From Comamonadaceae bacterium (GTDB taxonomy: Bacteria > Pseudomonadota > Gammaproteobacteria > Burkholderiales > Burkholderiaceae_C): a stretch of 55,536 nt of DNA. Location: the NCBI GenBank assembly GCA_947372865.1, contig CANBVJ010000016.1:1-55536 (forward strand), written 5' to 3'. Every line of letters starts with the position of its first letter. Within the stretch, counting starts at the first letter, position 1. This document shows positions 15,300-25,201 of this stretch, one piece after another. A model generated the notes under the pieces. It was not told where the DNA came from and ran no database searches. It saw only the letters and a list, made by a program, of their open reading frames with translations. A program made the translations under genes and the position numbers.

Positions 15300-16655
15300 A
15301 TGCACGCAGACGCTTTGACGCCCGGGGTCCACGCCGGTCGGCTGCCCCCGGCGCAATACGCCAAGAACTTTTGCGACGCGCACCCGCCGCTCACCCTGGC
15401 GCAAGCCAAGATTGAGGCCGACCGCTGCTATTACTGCTTTGACGCGCCCTGCCAAACCGCCTGCCCCACGGGCATCGACGTACCCAGCTTTATCCACCGC
15501 ATTGCCGACGACAACCCGCGCGGCGCGGCGCGCACCATTTTGGAATCCAACCCCTTGGGCGGCATGTGCGCCCGGGTGTGCCCCACCGAGGTGCTGTGCG
15601 AACAGGCCTGCGTGCGCAACACCCATGAGGACAAGCCAGTCGAAATTGGCCTGTTGCAGCGCTACGCCACCGACCACCTGATGGCCCACCCCGGCGCGCC
15701 CTTGTTTACCCGCGCGGCCGACACCGGGCGCCGCGTGGCGGTAGTGGGCGCCGGGCCCGCCGGGCTGGCTTGCGCCCATGGCCTGGCGCGCCTGGGCCAC
15801 AGCGTGGTGCTGATGGACGCGAGCCCCAAGCTCGGCGGCCTGAATGAATACGGCATGGCCACTTACAAAACCACCGGCGGCTTTGCGCAAAAAGAGGTGG
15901 CCTGGCTGCTGTCGATTGGCGGCATTGAGGTGCGCCACGGCGTGGCGCTGGGGCGCGAGTTTCAGTTAGAGGCCCTGACAAAAGAGTATGACGCCGTGTT
16001 TCTGGGCCTGGGCTTGGCCGGCGTTAACAGCATTGGCATTGCCGAGCCCCAGGCCAGCGGCCTGCGCAACGCGGTGGACTTTATTGCCGAGCTGCGCCAG
16101 GCCAGCAACCCGGCCACGGTGCCGGTAGGCCGGCGCGTGGTGGTGATAGGCGGCGGCATGACGGCGGTGGACGCGGCCGTGCAGTCCAAAAAGTTGGGCG
16201 CAGAGTCTGTGACCATCGTGTACCGCCGTGGTGCATTCGAGATGGGCGCCTCGCACCACGAACAAGCATGGGCACTGGAAAACGGCGTGCACATCCACCA
16301 CTGGGCCAGCCCGACGCAGTTGCTGGCCGACGGCGGCCAGATCAGCGGCGTGGAATTTGGCCGCATGCACATGGCAGACGGCAAGTTAGGCGCCACGGGC
16401 GAACACTTTGTACTAGAGGCCGACCTAGTGCTCAAGGCCATTGGCCAAACCCTGGTGGCCCAGCCCCTGGGCAGCGCGCTTGAGCTCAAAGGCGGGCGCA
16501 TCGTCACCGACGCCGAAGGCCAGACTTCGCACGCCAAGGTGTGGGCTGGCGGCGACTGCCGCTTTGGCGGACGCGACCTGACGGTCGAAGCCGTGGAGCA
16601 CGGCAAAGTGGCCGCCCATTCCATCCATTCCGCTCTCAGCGGCTTCACCGCCTGA
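15300..16655 (+). CDS. preT: NAD-dependent dihydropyrimidine dehydrogenase subunit PreT
   Basis: This 451-residue protein has N-terminal Cys clusters for Fe-S centres (CYYCFDAPCQTACPTG and CARVCPTEVLCEQAC). They are followed by an FAD-binding fold (VAVVGAGPAGLACAHGLARLG) and an NAD-binding fold (VVVIGGGMTAVDAAVQ), then the C-terminal GGDC motif. This is the GltD-like electron-input subunit that takes electrons from NADH. With PreA it reduces uracil and thymine to the 5,6-dihydro forms. It is the first gene of the operon and lies 16 bases before preA. Confidence 0.93.
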   Translation: MHADALTPGVHAGRLPPAQYAKNFCDAHPPLTLAQAKIEADRCYYCFDAPCQTACPTGIDVPSFIHRIADDNPRGAARTILESNPLGGMCARVCPTEVLCEQACVRNTHEDKPVEIGLLQRYATDHLMAHPGAPLFTRAADTGRRVAVVGAGPAGLACAHGLARLGHSVVLMDASPKLGGLNEYGMATYKTTGGFAQKEVAWLLSIGGIEVRHGVALGREFQLEALTKEYDAVFLGLGLAGVNSIGIAEPQASGLRNAVDFIAELRQASNPATVPVGRRVVVIGGGMTAVDAAVQSKKLGAESVTIVYRRGAFEMGASHHEQAWALENGVHIHHWASPTQLLADGGQISGVEFGRMHMADGKLGATGEHFVLEADLVLKAIGQTLVAQPLGSALELKGGRIVTDAEGQTSHAKVWAGGDCRFGGRDLTVEAVEHGKVAAHSIHSALSGFTA

Positions 16656-16671
16656 CCCCCGAAAGCACCCC

Positions 16672-17979
16672 ATGGCTAACTTGCATTCCACCTTTGCCGG
16701 CATCCACAGCCCCAACCCCTTTTGGCTGGCATCCGCGCCGCCCACCGACAAGGCCTACAACGTCAACCGCGCTTTTGAAGCCGGTTGGGGCGGCGTGGTC
16801 TGGAAGACGCTGGGCGAAGCCGGCCCGCCCGTGGTCAACGTCAGCGGCCCGCGCTATGGCGCGCTGCTCACGCCCGACCGGCGGCTGATGGGCTTTAACA
16901 ATATTGAGCTAATTACCGACCGCGACCTGGAAACAAATTTGCGCGAGATTGCCGAGGTCAAACGCCTGTGGCCGGACCGCGCCATGGTGGTGTCGCTGAT
17001 GGTGCCTTGCGAAGAGGCGTCGTGGAAAGCCATCTTGCCGCGCGTGGAAGATACGGGCGCCGACGGCATCGAACTCAACTTTGGCTGCCCGCACGGCATG
17101 AGCGAGCGCGGCATGGGCGCGGCCGTGGGCCAGGTGCCCGAGTACATCCAGATGGTCACGCAGTGGTGCAAGCAGTACAGCAAGCTGCCGGTGATCGTGA
17201 AGCTCACGCCCAACATCACCGACATTCGCAACCCCGCGCGCGCTGCCAAAAACGGCGGGGCGGATGCGGTGTCGCTCATCAACACCATCAACTCCATCAT
17301 GGGCGTGGACCCGTATTCGCTGACCATGAGCCCGTCCACCGGCGGCAAGGGTTCGCACGGCGGCTACTGCGGACCGGCGGTCAAGCCGATTGCGCTGAAC
17401 ATGGTGGCCGAGATTGCGCGTGACCCGCAAACGGCGGGCATCCCGATTTCGGGCATCGGCGGCGTGGGCACCTGGCGCGACGCGGTGGACTACCTGGCCC
17501 TGGGCGCGGGCAATGTGCAAGTCTGCACGGCTGCCATGGTCTACGGCTTCAAGATCGTGCAAGAGATGGCCGACGGCCTGTCGAACTACATGGACGAGAT
17601 GGGTTTTGAATCCGTGAGTGACATTGTGGGCAAAGCGCTGCCCACGGTGTCCGACTGGCGCTACCTGAACCTCAACCACATCACCAAGGCGGTGATCAAC
17701 CAGGACAGCTGCATCCAGTGCGGGCGCTGCCACATTGCCTGCGAAGACACCTCGCACCAGGCCATCACCGCCAGCAAAGACGGCAAGCGCCACTTTGAGG
17801 TGAAGAACGACGAGTGCGTGGGCTGCAACCTGTGCGTCACCGTCTGCCCCGTGCCCGAATGCATCACCCTGCGCGACCTGGCGCCTGGCGAGCTGGATGA
17901 GCGCACCGGCAAAACCGTGCAAGCCACCCACGCCGACTGGACCAGCCACCCCAACAACCCGATGCGGGTGGCGGCCTAA
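16672..17979 (+). CDS. preA: NAD-dependent dihydropyrimidine dehydrogenase subunit PreA
   Basis: This 435-residue protein has a dihydroorotate-dehydrogenase-like FMN barrel (FNNIELITDRDLE, ELNFGCPHGM, GIGGVGTWRDAVDYLALGA). Two 4Fe-4S ferredoxin motifs follow at the C-terminus: CIQCGRCHIAC and CVGCNLCVTVCPVPEC. It is the catalytic subunit that reduces the pyrimidine 5,6 double bond. The pair PreT/PreA is the bacterial equivalent of fused mammalian DPYD. Confidence 0.95.
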   Translation: MANLHSTFAGIHSPNPFWLASAPPTDKAYNVNRAFEAGWGGVVWKTLGEAGPPVVNVSGPRYGALLTPDRRLMGFNNIELITDRDLETNLREIAEVKRLWPDRAMVVSLMVPCEEASWKAILPRVEDTGADGIELNFGCPHGMSERGMGAAVGQVPEYIQMVTQWCKQYSKLPVIVKLTPNITDIRNPARAAKNGGADAVSLINTINSIMGVDPYSLTMSPSTGGKGSHGGYCGPAVKPIALNMVAEIARDPQTAGIPISGIGGVGTWRDAVDYLALGAGNVQVCTAAMVYGFKIVQEMADGLSNYMDEMGFESVSDIVGKALPTVSDWRYLNLNHITKAVINQDSCIQCGRCHIACEDTSHQAITASKDGKRHFEVKNDECVGCNLCVTVCPVPECITLRDLAPGELDERTGKTVQATHADWTSHPNNPMRVAA

Positions 17980-18000
17980 AACCCGTGCCGCCTCGGATGA

Positions 18001-19500
<1,500 letters not shown>

Positions 19501-19526
19501 AATTTTGTTTTTCCCCCATCCCCCAG

Positions 19527-19553
19527 CCCCTTACCCCCAGTGGGGGTAAGGGG
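19527..19553. terminator. GC-rich hairpin after hydA
   Basis: Arms CCCCTTACCCCC and GGGGGTAAGGGG pair perfectly over 12 bases with loop AGT. No proper U-run follows, so it may act as an attenuator, an mRNA stabiliser or a repeat unit rather than a full terminator. Confidence 0.5.
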
Positions 19554-19911
19554 GGCTTTAACAGCCGATTTGGTGGTGGCGCTTCGACTCGGCTCCTACT
19601 TGGCGGTGCGGCTTTTTGGTCTGCGCAGACCTTGGCGGGCGGCGGCGCGCACCCGATGCGCGCCCTGCGTGGTGCGGGCGCTGCTGGTATTGGATTTTTG
19701 TATTGGCAGGCGCGATGTTTGCGTAAGCAAACGAGCGCCGGAGTTGGACTTGGATGTGCACGCCATTGGGGCCGTGCTGAGCAGCGCAGCGGGGGGCGGA
19801 TCAGGGCGGGCGCATGTTTGAGCGTAGCGAGTTTGCGCACGACCCCGCCACACGCGAGCAGCGCAAGGGACCCCGCAGGGGCACGGTCTCTGGCTCGCCT
19901 TTCTTTTGCTT

Positions 19912-19939
19912 ACTTTTCTTTGGCGAAGCAAAGAAAAGT
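19912..19939. repeat. palindromic repeat element
   Basis: Arms ACTTTTCTTTG and CAAAGAAAAGT pair perfectly over 11 bases around GCGAAG. The flanking sequence resembles a dispersed intergenic repeat I associate with Comamonadaceae-type genomes. No second copy is present in this window, so its dispersed nature is prior knowledge and not seen here. Confidence 0.5.
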
Positions 19940-20002
19940 GAGTCGGCCGCCGGGCCGAGACCCGGCTAGCCACGCAAGAAACAACCTTTAAGGAAACAAG
20001 CA

Positions 20003-21253
20003 ATGACAACAGCAATAGACATCTCAACCATCCGCATCAACAGCGACCGCCTGTGGGCCTCCCTCATGGAACTCGCCCAAATCGGCGCCACCCAAAAAGG
20101 CGGCGTTTGCCGCCTCACCTTGACCGACCTGGACAAACAAGGCCGCGACCTGGTGACCCGCTTGGCGCGCGAAGCCGGCATGACGGTCACCATCGACAAA
20201 ATCGGCAACGGCTTCATGCGCCGCGCCGGGCGCAACAACAGCCTGCCGCCCATCATGACAGGCAGCCACATCGACACCCAGCCCACGGGCGGCAAGTTCG
20301 ACGGCAACTACGGCGTGCTGGCGGGCATCGAGGTGGTGCGCACTTTGAACGACTTGGGCATTGAGACCGAGGCGCCGATTGAGGTGGCGTTTTGGACCAA
20401 CGAAGAAGGCTCGCGCTTTGTGCCGGTGATGATGGGCTCGGGCGTGTTTGCCAAGGCGTTTACCCTAGAGCACGCCTACGCCGCCACCGACACCGAGGGC
20501 AAAACCGTGGGCGCGGAGCTGGCGCGCATTGGCTATGTGGGCGAGCAGGAACCCGGCGACCACCCGATTGGCGCGTACTTTGAGACGCACATTGAGCAGG
20601 GGCCCGTGCTGGAGGACAACGACGTCACCATCGGCGTGGTGCAAGGCGTGCTGGGCATTCGCTGGTTTGACTGCACCGTGACCGGCATGGAAGCCCACGC
20701 CGGCCCCACGCCCATGGCGCTGCGCCGCGACGCCATGCAGGTGGCCACGCACATCATGCAAGAAACCGTGGCCGCCGCCCTGCGCCACGCGCCGCACGGG
20801 CGCGGCACGGTGGGCATGGTGCAAGTGCACCCCAACAGCCGCAACGTGATTCCCGGGCGCGTCAAGTTCAGCATTGACCTGCGCAACGCTACAGACGCGC
20901 TGGTAGACCAGATGGCCGACGAGGTGAAAGCCTTTGCCGCGCGCAAGGCCGCCGAGACCGGGCTGGATGTGAAGATCGAGCTGGTGTCGAGCTATTCGGC
21001 CATCGGCTTTCATGCGGATTGCATTGACGCGGTGGCTCGCGCGGCGGCCAAGCTGGGCTACTCGAACATGCCGGTGGTCTCGGGCGCCGGGCACGATGCG
21101 GTCTATATGGCCAAACTGGCGTCCAGCGGCATGATCTTTATTCCGTGCAAGGACGGCATCAGCCACAATGAGATTGAAGACGCGAAGCCGGAGCACATCG
21201 CCGCCGGTTGCAACGTGCTGCTACACGCTATGCTGGAACGCGCCCGCACCTGA
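20003..21253 (+). CDS. M20-family N-carbamoyl-beta-alanine/amino acid amidohydrolase
   Basis: This 416-residue Zn-dependent hydrolase has metal-binding segments GSHIDTQPTGGKFDG and TNEEGSRF, the dimerisation-domain EAHAGPTPM motif, SGAGHDA and CKDGISHNEIE near the end. This set defines the allantoate/N-carbamoyl-amino-acid amidohydrolase branch. Next to preTA and dihydropyrimidinase, it most likely performs the third step, releasing beta-alanine, CO2 and ammonia. Start is at ATG 20003 after AAGGAAA. The repeat block before it may give it a separate promoter. Confidence 0.88.
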   Translation: MTTAIDISTIRINSDRLWASLMELAQIGATQKGGVCRLTLTDLDKQGRDLVTRLAREAGMTVTIDKIGNGFMRRAGRNNSLPPIMTGSHIDTQPTGGKFDGNYGVLAGIEVVRTLNDLGIETEAPIEVAFWTNEEGSRFVPVMMGSGVFAKAFTLEHAYAATDTEGKTVGAELARIGYVGEQEPGDHPIGAYFETHIEQGPVLEDNDVTIGVVQGVLGIRWFDCTVTGMEAHAGPTPMALRRDAMQVATHIMQETVAAALRHAPHGRGTVGMVQVHPNSRNVIPGRVKFSIDLRNATDALVDQMADEVKAFAARKAAETGLDVKIELVSSYSAIGFHADCIDAVARAAAKLGYSNMPVVSGAGHDAVYMAKLASSGMIFIPCKDGISHNEIEDAKPEHIAAGCNVLLHAMLERART

Positions 21254-21279
21254 AAAACAACAATGACAGAGAACCTTCC

Positions 21280-22080
21280 ATGAGCCAGGATCCCGCAACG
21301 AAGCCCCCCCATTTGGCCGTAGAAGTCCGCGACGCCTCCCTGATTTACAACCCGCAAACCGCCCCGGTGCACGCGCTCTCGCACGTGGACCTGGCCATTG
21401 AGCCGGGCGAATTTGTATCCTTGATCGGCCCTTCGGGCTGCGGCAAGACCACGCTTTTGCGCGTGATTGCCGACCTGGAGCACATCACCAGCGGCCAAGT
21501 GCTGGTCAATGGCGTGTCCCCGCATAACGCGCGCTTGGCGCGGGCTTACGGCTATGTGTTTCAGGCCCCGGCGCTGTTTCCGTGGCGCACGGTGCTGGGC
21601 AACGTCAAGCTGCCGCTGCAAATCCAGGGCCGCCCGGCGGCCGAGTGCGAGGCGATTGCCCGCGAACAGCTCGCGCGCGTGGGACTCTCGGGCTTTGAGT
21701 CCAAATTCCCGTGGCAGCTCTCGGGCGGCATGCAGCAGCGCGCCTCCATTGCGCGCGCGCTGTCGTTTGAGCCACGCATTTTGATGATGGACGAGCCCTT
21801 TGGCGCGCTCGATGAAATTACCCGCGACCGCCTTAACGAGCAGTTGCAGCAGCTCTGGCAGCGCGAGCGGCGCACCGTGGTGTTTGTGACGCATTCGATT
21901 GCCGAGGCGGTGTATTTGTCCACCCGCATCGTAGTTATGTCGCCCCGGCCCGGGCGCATCGTGCGCACCATCACATCCACCCTGCCCGACGAGCGCCACC
22001 TGGGCCTGCGCGATTCGGTGGAATTCATGGAAATGGCGCATGCCGTACGCGAGGCGCTTGCCGATGGCCACCACGACTAG
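21280..22080 (+). CDS. ABC transporter ATPase of the NitT/TauT/SsuB type
   Basis: This 266-residue ATPase has Walker A GPSGCGKTT, a Q-loop (YVFQAPALFPWRT), signature LSGGMQQR, Walker B ILMMDEPFGALDE and the H-loop VFVTHSI. Its class serves importers of nitrate, taurine, alkanesulfonates and thiamine precursors. It starts 27 bases after the amidohydrolase and overlaps the first permease by 17 bases. It should energise uptake of a pyrimidine-related compound, by context. Confidence 0.9.
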   Translation: MSQDPATKPPHLAVEVRDASLIYNPQTAPVHALSHVDLAIEPGEFVSLIGPSGCGKTTLLRVIADLEHITSGQVLVNGVSPHNARLARAYGYVFQAPALFPWRTVLGNVKLPLQIQGRPAAECEAIAREQLARVGLSGFESKFPWQLSGGMQQRASIARALSFEPRILMMDEPFGALDEITRDRLNEQLQQLWQRERRTVVFVTHSIAEAVYLSTRIVVMSPRPGRIVRTITSTLPDERHLGLRDSVEFMEMAHAVREALADGHHD

Positions 22081-22978
22081 CCCCGCCGCCCCCAAAACAA
22101 GCTGGGCCGCACGCATGCAGGAACAGGGCCTGCCGGTGCTGGTGATCCTGGCCGCCATTTTGTTGGCCTGGTACGCACTCACGGTTTACCTCAACGCCCC
22201 CGGCGCCATTGAGCGCGTGCTTGAGCCCAAAGGCCCCTGGGGCTGGCGCGACTTGGTAAATGCCACCATGGCCATGCAGCGCCCGGTGCTGCCCGCGCCG
22301 CACCAGGTGGCGCTCGATTTGTACAGCAGCCTGACGGACTGGCCGCTCGATTCACCGCGCAACCTGCTGTTCCATGTGGCCGTAACCGGCGAAAGCACGC
22401 TGGTCGGTTTTGCCATGGGCACGGCGCTGGGGCTGGTGCTGTCGGTGTGCATCGTGCATTCGCGCACGCTGGACCGCGCACTCTTGCCTTGGATCGTGGC
22501 GTCTCAGTCGGTGCCGGTGCTGGCGATTGCACCCATCGTGCTGGTGATTTTGGGCAGCATGGGCTTTGCCGGCGTGGCACCCAAGGCGGTGATTGCCATG
22601 TATTTGTGCTTTTTCCCGGTGACCGTGGCCATGGTGCAAGGCTTGCGCTCGCCCCAGGTCATTGAGACCGAGATGATGCACACCTACGCCGCCACCCGCT
22701 GGCAGGCGCTGTGGATGCTGCGCTTGCCCGCCGCCCTGCCCTTTTTGTTTCCGGCACTGCGCGTGGGCATTGCCGCCGGGCTGGTGGGTGCCATGGTGGC
22801 CGAGTTGCCCACCGGTGCGCAAGCTGGCCTGGGCGCGCGGCTGCTTACCGGTTCTTACTACGGCCAAACCGTGCAAATCTGGTCGGCGCTGGTGATGTCG
22901 GCGCTGTTGGGCTTAACGCTCACCGCCGCCATGGCTGCGCTAGAAACCGCCGTACTTGGACCCCGGAGGCGGCCATGA
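22064..22978 (+). CDS. ABC transporter permease 1 (NitT/TauT type)
   Basis: This 304-residue inner-membrane protein has about six hydrophobic segments, with the EAA-loop region (YAATRWQALWMLRLPAALPFLF) that contacts the ATPase. The start ATG 22064 lies within the end of the ATPase gene. Its stop overlaps the next permease start as ATGA. Two different permeases follow each other, so the channel is probably a heterodimer. Confidence 0.87.
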   Translation: MATTTSPAAPKTSWAARMQEQGLPVLVILAAILLAWYALTVYLNAPGAIERVLEPKGPWGWRDLVNATMAMQRPVLPAPHQVALDLYSSLTDWPLDSPRNLLFHVAVTGESTLVGFAMGTALGLVLSVCIVHSRTLDRALLPWIVASQSVPVLAIAPIVLVILGSMGFAGVAPKAVIAMYLCFFPVTVAMVQGLRSPQVIETEMMHTYAATRWQALWMLRLPAALPFLFPALRVGIAAGLVGAMVAELPTGAQAGLGARLLTGSYYGQTVQIWSALVMSALLGLTLTAAMAALETAVLGPRRRP

Positions 22979-23946
22979 GCGCGCACACACCCGCACACAC
23001 CCAGCGCCCCGGGCTGGCCGGCGCCTGGAACATAGCCGCGCTGGGCTTGGCCCTGTACTTTTTGTTCTCCAGCCTGGCTGCGACCGACACGCCCAAAGAC
23101 GCGCCCTTTTGGGCCGCCACCGGCACGCTGGCCGTGCTGGCGGTGCTGGGCATACAACGCTTGGCCGCGCTTGAAGGCAGCAAGTGGTACCCGCTGCTCA
23201 CGGCGGCCGTGTTTGGCCTGTGGATCCTCTACTTTTGGCAACTGCTGACGGTGGCGCTGGACGTGCCGCGCGTGCTGCTGCCCGCGCCTTGGCTGATTGC
23301 CGTGTCGCTGCAAGAGCACCTGCCGGTGCTGGGCGGCGACTTTGTGCAAACCGTGGTCAAGGCGGTGGTGGTGGGCTGGCTGCTGGGCTGCGGCCTGGGG
23401 TTTGGCGTGGCGCTGGCCATTGACCGCATGCCGTTTTTGCAACGCGGCCTGCTGCCCATTGCGTCGCTGACGAGCACCATTCCGCTGGTGGGCGTGGCGC
23501 CGATTGCGGTGATGTGGTTTGGCTTTGACTGGCCGTCCAAGGCGGCGGTGGTGGTGCTGATGACGTTTTTTCCGATGCTGGTGTCCACGCTGGCGGGCCT
23601 GAAAGCCGCCGACCGGCTGGAGCGTGAACTGATGCACAGCTACGCCGCCAGCTATGGCCGCACGCTGTGGTCGCTGCGCTTGCCATCGGCCCTGCCCTTC
23701 ATCTTTTCGGCGCTCAAGATCAACGCCACCCTGGCGCTGATTGGCGCCATCGTGGCCGAGTTTTTTGGCTCGCCCACTTCAGGCCTGGGCTTTCGCATTT
23801 CCACCGAGGCCACGCGCATGAACATGCCGCTGGTCTGGGCGGCGGTCACCGTCTCCGCCGTAACCGGCTCCGTGGCCTATGCGCTGCTGGCCGCATGGGA
23901 GCGGCGCGCCGCGTTTTGGCACCCGTCCATCCGGGGCAAAAAATAG
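22975..23946 (+). CDS. ABC transporter permease 2 (NitT/TauT type)
   Basis: This 323-residue permease has an extra N-terminal pair of hydrophobic segments before the core. The core holds the EAA loop SYAASYGRTLWSLRLPSALP and the PLVGVAPIAVMWFGFD segment. It overlaps the first permease by four bases and is clearly a diverged paralogue of it. Both are followed by the binding-protein gene after 100 bases. Confidence 0.87.
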   Translation: MSAHTPAHTQRPGLAGAWNIAALGLALYFLFSSLAATDTPKDAPFWAATGTLAVLAVLGIQRLAALEGSKWYPLLTAAVFGLWILYFWQLLTVALDVPRVLLPAPWLIAVSLQEHLPVLGGDFVQTVVKAVVVGWLLGCGLGFGVALAIDRMPFLQRGLLPIASLTSTIPLVGVAPIAVMWFGFDWPSKAAVVVLMTFFPMLVSTLAGLKAADRLERELMHSYAASYGRTLWSLRLPSALPFIFSALKINATLALIGAIVAEFFGSPTSGLGFRISTEATRMNMPLVWAAVTVSAVTGSVAYALLAAWERRAAFWHPSIRGKK

Positions 23947-24046
23947 GGTTTATGCCGTGTTTGCCCCCATTGCCATGTCTGTTTTCCCGGCTTACCCTTG
24001 CGGGTGGGCCTTTTGTTCCCTGCCTTTTCAACCCTAGGAGTTATCC

Positions 24047-25051
24047 ATGATTCTGCGTTCCAAGTTAACCAAAACACTGCTGGCAAGCCTGCTGGCCGTG
24101 ACCGGCTTTGCCGCCAGCGCACAGGAAAAAGTGACTGTGCAGCTCAAGTGGCTGCCGCAAGCCCAGTTTGCGGGCTACTACGTGGCGCAGGCCAAGGGCT
24201 ACTACAAGGACGCAGGTCTGGACGTGACCATCAAGGCCGGTGGCCCCGACATTTCGCCCGTGCAAGTGATTGCAGGCAAAGCCGCTGACGTGGTGGTGAA
24301 CTGGATGCCCGACGCCCTGGCCGCGCGCGAAGCCGGTGTGCCCCTGGTCAATATCGCCCAGGTGTTCAACCAGTCGGGCCTGATGCTGACCTGCAAAAAG
24401 TCCAGCGGCGTCAACAGCCCCAAAGACCTCAAGGGCAAGACCCTGGGCGTCTGGTACGGCGGCAACGAATACCCCTTCCTGAACTGGATGTCCAAGCTCG
24501 GCTACAAGCCTGACACCGACATCAAGATTCTCAAGCAAGGCTTTAACGTAGACCCGCTGCTGCAAAACCAGGCCGCCTGTATTTCGACCATGATTTACAA
24601 CGAATACTGGCAAGTGGTGGACGCGGGCGTCAAAGAGAGCGACCTGATCACCTTCTTCTATGAAAAAGAAGGCGTGGCGTCTCTGGAAGACGGTCTGTAT
24701 GTGCTCGAGTCCAACCTGAAAGACCCAGCCTTTGTGGCGCGCATGGCCAAGTTCCTCAAGGCCAGCTTCAAGGGCTGGAACGACGCAGTGAAAAACCCAG
24801 GTGAAGCCGCCAAGATCGTGGTCAAGGCCGACACTTCGGGCAGCGCCAACGAAGCGGTGCAAAAGCGCCAAATGGAAAACGTGGCCAAGCTGATCACCAC
24901 CGCCAGCACCGCCAAGATGGGCTACCTGGAACCCGCCGCCTACGAGCGCACCGTCAAAGTGCTCTTGTCCAGCGGCAGCTCGCCTGTGATCAAGAAAGAC
25001 CCGGGCAAGGCCGCTTACTCACACGCAGTGTGGGAAGCATCGACCAAGTAA
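24047..25051 (+). CDS. NMT1/THI5-like ABC substrate-binding protein
   Basis: This 334-residue periplasmic protein has a signal peptide (MILRSKLTKTLLASLLAVTG, cut after ASA). It begins VTVQLKWLPQAQFAGYYVAQ and continues KGYYKDAGLDVTIKAGGPDI, the hallmark of NMT1/THI5-like proteins that bind pyrimidine-type ligands such as hydroxymethylpyrimidine precursors. Together with the operon context this supports a pyrimidine, a dihydropyrimidine or an N-carbamoyl derivative as ligand. A GC hairpin follows 19 bases after the stop. Confidence 0.9.
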   Translation: MILRSKLTKTLLASLLAVTGFAASAQEKVTVQLKWLPQAQFAGYYVAQAKGYYKDAGLDVTIKAGGPDISPVQVIAGKAADVVVNWMPDALAAREAGVPLVNIAQVFNQSGLMLTCKKSSGVNSPKDLKGKTLGVWYGGNEYPFLNWMSKLGYKPDTDIKILKQGFNVDPLLQNQAACISTMIYNEYWQVVDAGVKESDLITFFYEKEGVASLEDGLYVLESNLKDPAFVARMAKFLKASFKGWNDAVKNPGEAAKIVVKADTSGSANEAVQKRQMENVAKLITTASTAKMGYLEPAAYERTVKVLLSSGSSPVIKKDPGKAAYSHAVWEASTK

Positions 25052-25069
25052 GCGCCTATGCACTTGGTC

Positions 25070-25099
25070 TGTGGACGGCGCCTGCGGGCGCCTTCCACA
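25070..25099 (+). terminator. hairpin after the pyrimidine transport operon
   Basis: Arms TGTGGA-c-GGCGCC and GGCGCC-t-TCCACA pair over 12 bases with one mismatch and loop TGCG. No long U-run follows, so termination may be partial. A second GC hairpin lies around 25112-25155. Confidence 0.45.
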
Positions 25100-25201
25100 C
25101 AAAGGGTTCAGTTGCTGCGGCGGCTGGGCCCTTTTTTCTGGGCGCCGCACGGCGCCCTTGCGTATGATCGGCGACTTGCTTGATAACTCCGAGCCCCGAA
25201 C

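Larger units (their letters stand above)
19501..20002. other. 500-base intergenic block of repeats between hydA and the amidohydrolase
   Basis: I see no gene here. The block holds a strong GC hairpin at 19527-19553 and a palindromic element near 19912-19939. The latter sits in a composite sequence (CTTTCTTTTGCTTACTTTTC, then GGCCGCCGGGCCGAGACCCG) of a kind that recurs in betaproteobacterial intergenic regions. The apparent 164-codon ORF across it has the low-complexity composition of a translated repeat. It separates two genes of one pathway. Confidence 0.6.
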
